From positions 1-64,000 of the forward strand of contig JBQTKD010000082.1 in NCBI GenBank assembly GCA_052386455.1: a stretch of 64,000 nucleotides of DNA, read 5' to 3'. Below the pieces are notes generated by a model. It was not told the origin of the DNA. It saw only the letters and a list, made by a program, of their open reading frames with translations, and searched no databases. The position numbers and the translations under genes are program-made. Source of the stretch: JBQTKD01 sp052386455 (GTDB lineage Bacteria; Actinomycetota; Actinomycetes; Sporichthyales; Sporichthyaceae). Numbering within the stretch: position 1 is the stretch's first letter; each line of letters begins with the position of its first letter. Shown in pieces: positions 9,163-16,666 of this stretch.

Positions 9163-9615
9163 ATGGGCAATCGAGCCACTCTCGTCATGGTCGACGGCGG
9201 CGAGCCGGACATTAGGTACGGCCATTGGGCCGCCAACGATCTGAGCAACCACCTTGTGCTGGGACCGGTGTGGACCGAGCGCTTCGTTCGCCACCATCCA
9301 TCGGGCGAGTGGCTGGACGACGCCTGGACCGAAGGCGGTCTGGCGATGGATCTCGAGAAGCGAACCCTGGTCTGGTTCGACAACCTCACCGCCGCAGACC
9401 CGCTCTGGCGAGATCTGGCCATGGGTCTGTTGTCTCTCATGCACAGCCACCGCGCATACGACCTTCCCGAACTGAAGGCCCTCCACAGCGAACTCGAGGG
9501 CCCGCCACTCGACGCCATCTTTCTGAACCGGCCCTACGCTCAGCCCACGCCGAGCTCCCTGGATCTGCGTCGCCTGGCCGAGCACCTCCACTGCTTTCTC
9601 GCCGAGGCCACGTAA
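9163..9615 (+). CDS. Protein of unknown function (150 aa)
   Basis: I do not recognise this family. The protein is 150 residues, rich in Trp and His, with no signal peptide or membrane segment; visible features are RYGHWAANDLSNHLVLGP near the N-terminus and RTLVWFDNLTAADP in the middle. The start is secure because AAGGAG lies nine bases upstream of the ATG. It is bracketed by repeat copies 3 and 4, with copy 4 beginning three bases after the stop. That arrangement makes it look like a self-contained accessory unit. Confidence 0.75.
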   Translation: MGNRATLVMVDGGEPDIRYGHWAANDLSNHLVLGPVWTERFVRHHPSGEWLDDAWTEGGLAMDLEKRTLVWFDNLTAADPLWRDLAMGLLSLMHSHRAYDLPELKALHSELEGPPLDAIFLNRPYAQPTPSSLDLRRLAEHLHCFLAEAT

Positions 9616-9618
9616 CCG

Positions 9619-9664
9619 CGCGTCCGAACAACCGTGACGCCGGTACCACGGCGGTTCGGACGCC
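9619..9664. repeat. 46-bp near-palindromic repeat, copy 4
   Basis: Begins three bases after the stop of the 150-residue unknown gene. The arms GCGTCCGAAC and GTTCGGACGC are perfectly complementary and pairing continues inward through CCGTG/CACGG, giving a stem of about 17 bp with two mismatched pairs. Confidence 0.9.
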
Positions 9665-9691
9665 CCGACGCCCGGACCTCGGCGGGTTCGG

Positions 9692-9737
9692 GGCGTCCGA
9701 TCAACCGTGACGCCGGTACCACGGTTGTTCGGACGCC
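9692..9737. repeat. 46-bp near-palindromic repeat, copy 5
   Basis: The arms GGCGTCCGA and TTCGGACGCC flank CAACCGTGACGCCGGTACCA. It ends three bases before the stop codon of the convergent CoA ligase gene, so it again marks the 3' end of a gene. It is 27 bases from copy 4. Confidence 0.9.
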
Positions 9738-9740
9738 TGG

Positions 9741-11249
9741 TCAGGACGCGTCGTAGTGGGCGACGTGGGCCTCGCGGACCCTGTTCTTCTGGATCTTGCC
9801 GGTGGAGGTCTTGGGGAGCTCGTCGACGACGATGACTGCCTTGGGGACCTTGTACCCGTCGAGGTGGCCCTTCAACGCGACGCGTAGTTCCTCGGGATCG
9901 ACGTGCTCCCCCGGTTTCGCCACGACGACGGCGGTGATCGCCTCGCTCCACCGTTCGTGCGGGAGCCCGACCACGACGGCCTCGGCGATGCGCGGATCGG
10001 CGGCGTAGACGGCCTTCTCCACCTCGATGGAGGCGACGTTCTCCCCGCCGGTCTTGATGACGTCCTTGTACCGGTCGGCGAACCAGAGCACGCCGTCGGC
10101 GTCGAAGTTGCCGACGTCTCCGGAGTGGAACCAGCCGTGGGCGAACGCCTCGGCCGTGGCCTCGGGATTGCGCAGATACTCGTTCATTGTCGACGGCCCG
10201 CGGTAGACGATCTCGCCCTGCTCGCCGGTGGGCAGCAACGTCCCGTCCGGGCCCATGATGGCGACCTGAACCCCCGTCAGCGGAGTGCCGACGGCGCCGA
10301 TGTGGGTGAGCTGGTGCTCGGGCCGGAACAGCGTGGTGATCGGGCTCATTTCCGTCTGCCCGAACAGCAGCGCGAAGTCGCAGCCGAAGCCCTGCAGGCA
10401 CGCGCGGATCAGCGCGTCCGGCATCGGCGCCATCGCGTACACGGCTCGGCGCAGCGAGCTCAGGTCCCGGCGCGCGAAGCTCGGGTGTTCGAGCATCGCG
10501 CGGTACATCATCGGCAGGCCGAAGATCTGGGTGATGTCCTCGGCCTCGATCGCGTCGAGCAGCGCCACGGGATCGAAGCCGCGGTGGACGTGGATCGTGG
10601 CGCCGACCACGACCGCGGGCGTGCAGAACGCGTTGAGCTGGGCGGTGTGGAACATCGGCATCATCGCCACGAACCGGTCCGACGCGTTCCAGCCGGAGTC
10701 CAGCGCGCCGGACATCGACTCGAGGTACACGGCGAGGTGCGAGCCGACGACACCCTTCGGGAACGAGGTGGTGCCCGAGGTGTAGAGGTAGCTCAGCGCG
10801 TCTCGGTCGTGCACCTCGTACGTCGGCGTCGAGGTGTCGGACGACTCGAGCGCGCCCAGCGCCGTCGAGACGAACACGTCCTGCGCCGAGGGCATCCGCT
10901 CGACGAGATCGGGCTCCACGAACAGGCCGCGGGCACCCGAGTGGTCCAAGACGTACTGGGCCTCCTCGGCCCGCCAGCCGAGGTTGATGGGTACCGCTAC
11001 GACGCCGAGCTTGGCGCAGGCGTAGTAGACGGCGAGGAACTCCGCGCTGTTGCCCGACGCAATCGCCAGCGCGTCGCCACGGACGTACCCGCGTGCGGCC
11101 AACCCGTGGCAGAGGCGGTTCGTCCACGCGTCGAACTCGGCGTAGGTCCACGACCGGTCGCCGTCCACCACGGCCGAGTGGCCGGGCCGCGCGGCGGCGG
11201 CACGCGTAAGGGAGTCGCCGACGTTCACCCGTTGGATCAGGTTGCGCAC
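9741..11249 (-). CDS. Class I adenylate-forming acyl-CoA synthetase (FadD-like)
   Basis: This 502-residue enzyme has the adenylate-forming motifs: the AMP loop YTSGTTSFPKG, LFGQTEMSP, the hinge region with WFHSGDVGNFD and DRYKDVIKTGGENVAS, and the C-terminal catalytic lysine in PKTSTGKIQKN. It activates a carboxylic acid with ATP and transfers it to CoA; chain preference cannot be read. The GTG start (VRNLIQRV) has AAGGGAG a few bases upstream. It is the last gene of a minus-strand operon with an NTF2-like protein, FMN reductase and membrane protein, and its stop abuts repeat copy 5. Confidence 0.9.
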   Translation of the reverse strand: MRNLIQRVNVGDSLTRAAAARPGHSAVVDGDRSWTYAEFDAWTNRLCHGLAARGYVRGDALAIASGNSAEFLAVYYACAKLGVVAVPINLGWRAEEAQYVLDHSGARGLFVEPDLVERMPSAQDVFVSTALGALESSDTSTPTYEVHDRDALSYLYTSGTTSFPKGVVGSHLAVYLESMSGALDSGWNASDRFVAMMPMFHTAQLNAFCTPAVVVGATIHVHRGFDPVALLDAIEAEDITQIFGLPMMYRAMLEHPSFARRDLSSLRRAVYAMAPMPDALIRACLQGFGCDFALLFGQTEMSPITTLFRPEHQLTHIGAVGTPLTGVQVAIMGPDGTLLPTGEQGEIVYRGPSTMNEYLRNPEATAEAFAHGWFHSGDVGNFDADGVLWFADRYKDVIKTGGENVASIEVEKAVYAADPRIAEAVVVGLPHERWSEAITAVVVAKPGEHVDPEELRVALKGHLDGYKVPKAVIVVDELPKTSTGKIQKNRVREAHVAHYDAS

Positions 11250-11265
11250 GGCGACTCCCTTTCGG

Positions 11266-12126
11266 CTACGCGGTGGCCATCGCCTTGGGCTGCTGGGCCC
11301 CATCGGGTTCCGGCGTGCCGAACGGCTTGGGCAGGAACCTGCTCGCTCCGTTCACCGCGAGTGCGCACAGCGCCATCGTCAGGAACGTCGCGAACCACAC
11401 CATGCCGCTGGAGAAGTCGTCCCCGTCCAGGTGCAGGGCGATGATGATCGGGGCGCCGATGCCGAAGTTCGCGCCGAACATCGTGATCGGGAACGCGGCG
11501 ATCAGTGCGGACAGGCCCCACTGGGTGTGGACGCGGCGCCAGATCTGCACGGCGAGCACGGTGAACAGCAGGGTCTGAGTTCCCTCGAGCACGCCGATCA
11601 CGGCGGGGTAGTTCCAGATGCGGAGCTCGTACGGGCCCCAGTAGGTGTAGACGTTCACCCCGGTGCCGATGACCTCGAAGACGCACGAGGTCGCGATCTC
11701 CGCGAGCCAAATGAGGAACAGGCCCTTGCGGGTCAGCTGGCCCAGGTACATCTTTCGCCCGGCGTAGAGGGCGATCGCGCCGTACAGGATGATGTATCCG
11801 CTGTGCGACCAGTTCGGCTGGACCACGCCAAAGGCCGAGAAGTGCGAGTACATCGCGCCCGGCTCGCCGTTGTGAACGTCGTAGAACCACAGGTCGAACG
11901 CGTGGTCGTAGAGCGGCTCGGCGAACGCCCCGATCCCACAGGCGAGGAGCGCGAAGACGTAGAACGTCGTGCGGTGGCGCCTGCCGAGAAGGACGGCGAC
12001 GACCAGCATCGCCACGACGATCGCCCAGCTCGCCCAGGTGAAGACGTGCTGCCACGCCATGTCGAGCTCGCGTTCCTTCACGTCCGGCGGGGTGCCGACC
12101 GCGGCCACGATCTGAGGAAGCGTCAT
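11266..12126 (-). CDS. Multi-pass membrane protein, possibly AveC-like
   Basis: The 286-residue protein has about seven hydrophobic segments, starting with WASWAIVVAMLVVAVLLG. It is paralogous to the 284-residue protein at 19414-20268: both have an EPxYD motif after the second segment (AFAEPLYDHAFDLWFY here), a YTY(W/Y)G motif and an E(G/A)xQ motif. The pattern recalls the AveC spirocyclase-like membrane family of actinobacteria, but I hold this loosely. It starts inside the FMN reductase stop (ATGA overlap) and lies 16 bases before the CoA ligase gene, so it probably works in the same pathway. Confidence 0.7.
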   Translation of the reverse strand: MTLPQIVAAVGTPPDVKERELDMAWQHVFTWASWAIVVAMLVVAVLLGRRHRTTFYVFALLACGIGAFAEPLYDHAFDLWFYDVHNGEPGAMYSHFSAFGVVQPNWSHSGYIILYGAIALYAGRKMYLGQLTRKGLFLIWLAEIATSCVFEVIGTGVNVYTYWGPYELRIWNYPAVIGVLEGTQTLLFTVLAVQIWRRVHTQWGLSALIAAFPITMFGANFGIGAPIIIALHLDGDDFSSGMVWFATFLTMALCALAVNGASRFLPKPFGTPEPDGAQQPKAMATA

Positions 12127-12725
12127 TCCGGCAATACCTCCAGGTCCGGCTTGTAGCCGGACTTGCGCAGTTGGGCGAACTCGACGACCTGGTGGGCCAC
12201 GGTCTCCAACTGGAACCGCGAGGAGTCGTCGATGCAGGCGCCAGTCTCGTCGAAGATCTTCATCGAGGCGTTGATGGTGGCGCCCAGGGGGCTGGGCCAG
12301 CCGCGCAGCGCGTGCACCGTGGTGCGGATGCTCTGCAGCGTGGTGACGGTGGCCTGCCAGCCGTAGGACACGGCCACGCAGCCGACCGGCATGCCGTCGA
12401 GGTAGACGCGCTGACCCGCGCGGAGGTCCTCGATGTAGTCCAAGACGTTCTTGATCATCCCGGACATGGAGCCGTGGTAGCCGGGCGAGGCGACGATGAG
12501 CGCGTCCGCGGCCTTGATGGCGTCCACGAAGCGCTTGGCCTCGGGCGAGCGTTCGGTCGTCTCGGTGTCGTAGATCGGGAACATCAGCTCCCGACTCACG
12601 ATGACGTCGACTACGGCCCCGACCGCCTCGGCGGCCGCGGCGCATACCTTGACGGCCTTCTCGGAACTGGATCCGGGTCTGGTGGATCCGCCGATGCAGA
12701 CCAGGCGGACGGGGCTCGTAGTCAC
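12123..12725 (-). CDS. NADPH-dependent FMN reductase family protein
   Basis: A 200-residue flavodoxin-like protein. The N-terminal strand-loop CIGGSTRPGSSSEKA is the FMN phosphate-binding loop and ASPGYHGSMSGMIKNVLDY is the second conserved flavin-binding block. Such enzymes reduce FMN, quinones or other acceptors with NAD(P)H and can supply reduced flavin to monooxygenases. It overlaps the membrane protein gene by four bases and follows the tandem NTF2-like gene by ten bases, in one operon. Confidence 0.85.
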   Translation of the reverse strand: MTTSPVRLVCIGGSTRPGSSSEKAVKVCAAAAEAVGAVVDVIVSRELMFPIYDTETTERSPEAKRFVDAIKAADALIVASPGYHGSMSGMIKNVLDYIEDLRAGQRVYLDGMPVGCVAVSYGWQATVTTLQSIRTTVHALRGWPSPLGATINASMKIFDETGACIDDSSRFQLETVAHQVVEFAQLRKSGYKPDLEVLPE

Positions 12726-12735
12726 CGACGCTCTC

Positions 12736-13908
12736 CTAGGGGCTCGTCACCGTGGGGTGGTCGGCCGAGAGCTTCGCGCGCAGCGCGGCGAGGAGCTCGG
12801 CGTCGTACGGGCCGGGCGACCACTCGAGCTTGCCCAGCTCCTCCGGCATGGGACGCGGGGCCTGGGTGTCGTCCGTCGCCGGGTCGTAGTCGTCGCGCCA
12901 CATGTGCGGGGTTCCGGGCGCGGCGTTGATCGGGTACGGCAGCTGCTTGATGAGCTGGATGCCGTCCCAGAACGTCCAGTCCCGGATCACCTTGCCGTCG
13001 TCGTCGAAGACCTGAACGGTGATGCCGTCGATGAACGGCTGCGCGCCGCCGGTGGGCATGCCCAGGAACACGTCGCCCTGGAAGTTGGCCTGCCACACCC
13101 AGTTGAAGACGCCGAGCTTCTCCCCGCCGAGGTAGTCGGTGGCGACGAACTTGTGGGTGCCGAACAGCTCGCGCATCGACCACAGCGGGAACAGCTTCAT
13201 CATCCGCTCGTGACCGACGACGTGCTGGTCGAGGATCGGGTCCTCGAAGATGCCGTCCACGGCGTAGAAGTCGCGGGTGGCCTCGCCGCTGGTGAAGAAG
13301 GCGTCGAGCCACGGCTGGGCGATCGTGTCGATGAGGTCCATGCGGGCCACCGACTCCGCGCCCTTGGGCACCGAGCGCAGCTGCGCCAGCAGCTCGGGGT
13401 CGTACGGGCCGGGCGACCACTCCAGCTTCTCCAGCGCCGGCGGGATCGGCCGCGGGGCGGACATCTGGTCGGTGGCCGGGTCCCAGCCGTCGCGCCACAG
13501 GTGCGGCGTCTGCGGCGGACCCTGGATCGGGTACGGGAGCTGCTTGATGGTCTGGATGGCGTCCCAGTAGGTCCAGTCCCGGGTGATCTTGCCGTTCTCG
13601 TCGTACACCTGAACGGTGATGCCCTCGATGTAGGGCTGCACGCCGCCGGTGGGCATGCCGAGGAAGACGTCGCCCTCGAACTTCGCCTGCCACACCCAGT
13701 TGAAGACGCCGAGCTTCTCGTCGCCCAGGTAGCTGGTGGCGATGAACTTGTGGGTGCCGAACACGTCGCGCATCGACCACAGCGGGAACAGCCGCATCAT
13801 CTGCTCGTGGCCCTCGACGTGCTGGTCGAGGATCGGGTCGGTGAAGATCCCGTCCTCGGCGTAGAAGTCGCGGGTTGCCTCCCCGCTCGTGAAGAACGCG
13901 TCCAGCCA
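12736..13908. repeat. Direct tandem repeat of about 597 bp within one gene
   Basis: The two halves of the NTF2-like gene are in-frame direct repeats with a 597-bp period (matching codons start at 13908 and 13311). Similarity is visible at the DNA level, for example near 13265-13310 and 13862-13907. Confidence 0.85.
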
Positions 13909-13932
13909 TGCTTGGGCGTAGTCGATATTCAC
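12736..13932 (-). CDS. Tandem-duplicated NTF2/SnoaL-like protein
   Basis: The 398-residue protein is two copies of one ~190-residue unit, starting near residues 9 and 208 (offset 199). Long blocks are identical in both, such as GVFNWVWQA, GDVFLGMPTGG, IKQLPYPI and KLEWSPGPYD, and I estimate about 80 percent identity over the core. The fold is NTF2/SnoaL-like (FYAxDGIF.DPILDQHV), as in small cyclases, isomerases and hydrolases. The Arg-x-Asp pair of limonene-epoxide hydrolase is not present. The GTG start has GAGGAGG eight bases upstream. It is the first gene of the operon that ends with the CoA ligase at 9741. Function unknown. Confidence 0.85.
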   Translation of the reverse strand: MNIDYAQAWLDAFFTSGEATRDFYAEDGIFTDPILDQHVEGHEQMMRLFPLWSMRDVFGTHKFIATSYLGDEKLGVFNWVWQAKFEGDVFLGMPTGGVQPYIEGITVQVYDENGKITRDWTYWDAIQTIKQLPYPIQGPPQTPHLWRDGWDPATDQMSAPRPIPPALEKLEWSPGPYDPELLAQLRSVPKGAESVARMDLIDTIAQPWLDAFFTSGEATRDFYAVDGIFEDPILDQHVVGHERMMKLFPLWSMRELFGTHKFVATDYLGGEKLGVFNWVWQANFQGDVFLGMPTGGAQPFIDGITVQVFDDDGKVIRDWTFWDGIQLIKQLPYPINAAPGTPHMWRDDYDPATDDTQAPRPMPEELGKLEWSPGPYDAELLAALRAKLSADHPTVTSP

Positions 13933-14376
13933 GCCACGTGCCTCCTCGCACCGGGGATCCGAATTCCCTTGAAACTAACCCACGCCCTACCGCCTACGGA
14001 AGAGGCAATGTGAGCGGCCGCTAACGGAAGCCGGCCGGGCGTGGAGCGGAAAACGGAGGGGGGCCGCCCCAGTCGGTTCCCGTCCCGGTGGAACCGACCC
14101 GGGCGGCCCCGGGTGCCGTGAAGACGCGAGAGCCGAATCGAATCGGTTCTCGACCCGCCCGCCCGACCTGATCCCGAGGCCGGTGAACGGGGATCACATC
14201 CCGCCGGCTTCCGCAGAGGAGCTGAAACCGGTGTCCTACGACGAGTGTGATGTTAGTTACGGTTAAACCAAGATGTCCAGAGATCTGGCCCGACACGCCT
14301 AGTTCGGGGGTAACGACGGCGTGTCGCGGTCAAACTGTCCACACTGTCCACAGGCAGAGCACCCGAGGGAGGCTGG
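13933..14376. other. Divergent intergenic region rich in hairpins
   Basis: No convincing gene lies in these 444 bases; a 91-codon minus-strand frame at 14021-14296 shows no domain and crosses the hairpins. Three stem-loops follow each other: 14060-14110 (arms GGGGCCGCCC/GGGCGGCCCC and GTCGGTTCC/GGAACCGAC with a 2x2 internal loop), 14128-14151 (GAGAGCCGA/TCGGTTCTC with one G-T pair), and 14179-14108+100 region ending at 14208 (GCCGG...CCGGC enclosing GGGAT/ATCCC). Nearer the tetR start is a 9-bp inverted repeat CGACACGCC/GGCGTGTCG (14291-14299, 14318-14326). The region must hold promoters for both flanking operons. No known riboswitch or tRNA signature was recognised. Confidence 0.6.
14291..14326. 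promoter_or_regulatory. Inverted repeat upstream of tetR, possible operator
   Basis: CGACACGCC and GGCGTGTCG are perfect 9-bp arms separated by 18 bases, ending 50 bases before the TetR start codon. The spacing is longer than a typical TetR operator, so a hairpin role is also possible. Confidence 0.4.
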
Positions 14377-15021
14377 ATGACCGGACCGTCGCGCCACGGT
14401 CCCGTTCGTACCCGGCGCCAACTCGAGCTGATCGACGCGGCTGCGCGCCTGTTCGCCCGCGACGGCTACCACGCCGTCGGAATCAACGACATCAGCGCCG
14501 AGGTGGGCCTGTCCGGACCGGCGCTGTACCGGCACTATCCGAGCAAGGAAGCGCTGCTGATCGCGGTTTTCGACGACGCGATCACCGCCCACCTCGAAGA
14601 GACGGTCGAGGTCGCCCGCAAGCTGCACGACCCGCTCGAGGCCCTCCCGGCGATCGTCGATCTCCACGTGGACTTCGTCTTCGCACGGACGGCGCACATC
14701 GTGACCTGGCGCATGGAGTACCGCAGCCTGCCCGACGCGGACCGCCACCGGCTGCGCTATCTCCAGCGCCTCTATACCGAAGAGTGGGTGAGCCCGGTCA
14801 GTCGGCTGCGGCCGGAGCTCAAAGTCGACCACGTCCGCACCATGTGTCAGGGCGCGATCGCCCTGATCCAGTCCGCCACCGAGTTCAGCAACCGCCTCCC
14901 CCGCGAGGTCGTCGGGCCGACGCTGGCGGCCATGGCGCTGCACTCCTTGATCGGTACGCCGGCGACCGCTCTGCCGTCGGTCGGACCGGGTTTCGACGCC
15001 GGTGGGACGTCGTCTCCCTAG
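14377..15021 (+). CDS. TetR family transcriptional regulator
   Basis: A 214-residue protein. The N-terminal helix-turn-helix has AAARLFARDGYHAVGINDIS, followed by GLSGPALYRHYPSKEALL, the TetR signature; the rest is the variable ligand-binding domain. A GGGAGG ribosome site precedes the ATG. It lies 40 bases upstream of the acyl-CoA carboxylase genes in the same orientation and is the likely local repressor, with an acyl-CoA as a plausible ligand. Its target site is not known; inverted repeats lie directly upstream. Confidence 0.9.
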   Translation: MTGPSRHGPVRTRRQLELIDAAARLFARDGYHAVGINDISAEVGLSGPALYRHYPSKEALLIAVFDDAITAHLEETVEVARKLHDPLEALPAIVDLHVDFVFARTAHIVTWRMEYRSLPDADRHRLRYLQRLYTEEWVSPVSRLRPELKVDHVRTMCQGAIALIQSATEFSNRLPREVVGPTLAAMALHSLIGTPATALPSVGPGFDAGGTSSP

Positions 15022-15025
15022 GTAG

Positions 15026-15055
15026 TTGTCCTGAGCGGTGGTTAACGGCTATAAA
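15026..15055 (+). promoter_or_regulatory. Probable promoter of the acyl-CoA carboxylase operon (leaderless)
   Basis: TTGTCC (15026-15031) and TATAAA (15050-15055) are spaced by 18 bases. The GTG at 15062 lies where transcription would begin, which suggests a leaderless mRNA and supports that codon as the carboxylase start. Confidence 0.5.
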
Positions 15056-15061
15056 CATGCT

Positions 15062-16657
15062 GTGCCTACTCTCAAATCGGCCGTCTCGGTCACCGGAGAC
15101 GAGTTCCAGACCAACCGTGCGCACAACCTCGGCATGCTCAAGCTGCTGGACGAGCAGCTGAACTTGGCCAACGCCGGCGGCGGGGCCAAGTACATGGCGC
15201 GGCACCGCGAGCGCGGGCGCCTGACGGTCCGCGAGCGGATCGACCTGCTCGTCGACCCGGGCTCTGCCTTCCTCGAGCTCTCCACGCTTGCCGCGTGGGG
15301 CACGGACTTCACCGTCGGCGCGAGCGTGGTCACCGGAATCGGCGTGATCCACGGCGTCGAGTGCGTCCTGATCGCGAACGACGGCACAGTCAAGGGCGGG
15401 ACCTCCAACCCGTACACGTGGAAGAAGATGCTGCGCGCGCTGCACATCGCGCGGCTCAACCGGCTGCCGCTGATCAACCTCGTCGAATCCGGCGGCGCCG
15501 ACCTCCCCACCCAGGCCGACCTGTTCGTGCCCGCGGGTCAGCTGTTCCGGGACATCACCCAGCTCTCGGCCATGGGCATCCCCACGGTCGCGCTGGTGTT
15601 CGGCAACTCCACCGCCGGCGGCGCCTACGTGCCCGGCGTGTGCGACCACAACGTCATGATCGACAAGCAGTCCAAGGTGTTCCTCGGCGGTCCCCCGCTG
15701 GTCAAGATGGCCACCGGCGAGGTCTCCACCGACGAGGAACTCGGCGGCGCGCGGATGCACTCCACCGTCTCGGGCCTGTCGGACTACCTGGCCACCGACG
15801 AGCGGGACGCGATCCGCCTCGGCCGCCAGATCGTGCAGAGCTGGAACTGGCGCAAGCTGGGCCCGAAGCCGCGTGCCGTCGTCGAACCGCTCTACGACGC
15901 GTCGGAACTGCTGGGGATCGCCTCGGCGGATCTGCGCGTTCCGTTCAGCCCGCACGAGGTGCTCGCCCGGCTGCTCGACGCCTCCGAGTTCGAGGAGTAC
16001 AAGCCCGAGTACGGCACGTCGCTGATCACCGGATGGGGCACGTTGCACGGCTACCCCGTCGGCGTGCTCGCCAACGCTCGCGGCGTGCTCTTCGGCGAAG
16101 AGGCGCAGAAGGCCACCGAGTTCATCCAGAAGTCGAACCAGGTGAACACGCCGCTGATCTTCCTGCACAACACCACCGGCTACATCGTCGGCAAGAGCTT
16201 CGAGCAGGGCGGCATCATCAAGGACGGCGCCAAGATGATCAACGCCGTCGCGAACAGCACGGTGCCGCACATCTCGGTGATCATGGGCGCCTCCTACGGC
16301 GCCGGGAACTACGGCATGTGCGGCCGCGCGTACGACCCGCGCTTCCTGTTCGCCTGGCCGAATTCGCGCACCGCGGTCATGGGGCCGGCGCAGCTCGCCG
16401 GCGTGCTGTCCATCGTCGGCCGGGAGGCCGCCGCCGCCGCCGGCCGGGAGTTCGACGAAGAGGCGGACCGCGCCCGCACCGCCCAGATCGAGGCGCAGAT
16501 CGAGCGCGAGTCGCACGCCTTCTTCATGAGCGGAAAGCTCTACGACGACGGGATCATCGACCCCGCCGACACGCGCACCGTGCTGGGGATCTCCCTGTCC
16601 GCCATCCACAACAACGTCGTGGAAGGCGCCACCGGTTACGGCGTCTTCCGCATGTAG
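15062..16657 (+). CDS. Acyl-CoA carboxylase, carboxyltransferase (beta) subunit
   Basis: The 531-residue protein is a complete biotin-dependent carboxyltransferase. The N-terminal half has GGGAKYMARHRERGRLTVRE and FGNSTAGGAYVPG; the C-terminal half has GASYGAGNYGMCGRAYDPRF and FAWPNSRTAVMGP. This subunit moves CO2 from carboxybiotin to an acyl-CoA. The sequence style is that of methylcrotonyl-/geranyl-CoA carboxylases, but substrate is not proven. I chose the GTG at 15062 because a TATAAA box lies seven bases upstream; a GTG at 15038 in the same frame would add eight residues. The biotin carboxylase subunit follows after nine bases. Confidence 0.92.
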   Translation: MPTLKSAVSVTGDEFQTNRAHNLGMLKLLDEQLNLANAGGGAKYMARHRERGRLTVRERIDLLVDPGSAFLELSTLAAWGTDFTVGASVVTGIGVIHGVECVLIANDGTVKGGTSNPYTWKKMLRALHIARLNRLPLINLVESGGADLPTQADLFVPAGQLFRDITQLSAMGIPTVALVFGNSTAGGAYVPGVCDHNVMIDKQSKVFLGGPPLVKMATGEVSTDEELGGARMHSTVSGLSDYLATDERDAIRLGRQIVQSWNWRKLGPKPRAVVEPLYDASELLGIASADLRVPFSPHEVLARLLDASEFEEYKPEYGTSLITGWGTLHGYPVGVLANARGVLFGEEAQKATEFIQKSNQVNTPLIFLHNTTGYIVGKSFEQGGIIKDGAKMINAVANSTVPHISVIMGASYGAGNYGMCGRAYDPRFLFAWPNSRTAVMGPAQLAGVLSIVGREAAAAAGREFDEEADRARTAQIEAQIERESHAFFMSGKLYDDGIIDPADTRTVLGISLSAIHNNVVEGATGYGVFRM

Positions 16658-16666
16658 GGGGAACCC

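Noticed and set aside
7931..9737. 46-bp repeats as integron attC sites
   Set aside because: The arms give CCGAAC and GTTCGG, not the RYYYAAC/GTTRRRY core sites, and no integrase is present; only the cassette-like layout is similar.
7931..9737. 46-bp repeats as a CRISPR array
   Set aside because: Spacing between copies ranges from 27 to about 1045 bases, genes lie between them, and no cas gene is present.
14060..14208. Known riboswitch or tRNA in the hairpin region
   Set aside because: No cobalamin, TPP, SAM or similar core motif and no tRNA T-loop or acceptor pairing could be found by eye.
14021..14296. 91-codon minus-strand frame in the divergent intergenic region
   Set aside because: It crosses several hairpins, has no domain, no ribosome site, and would lie inside promoter DNA.
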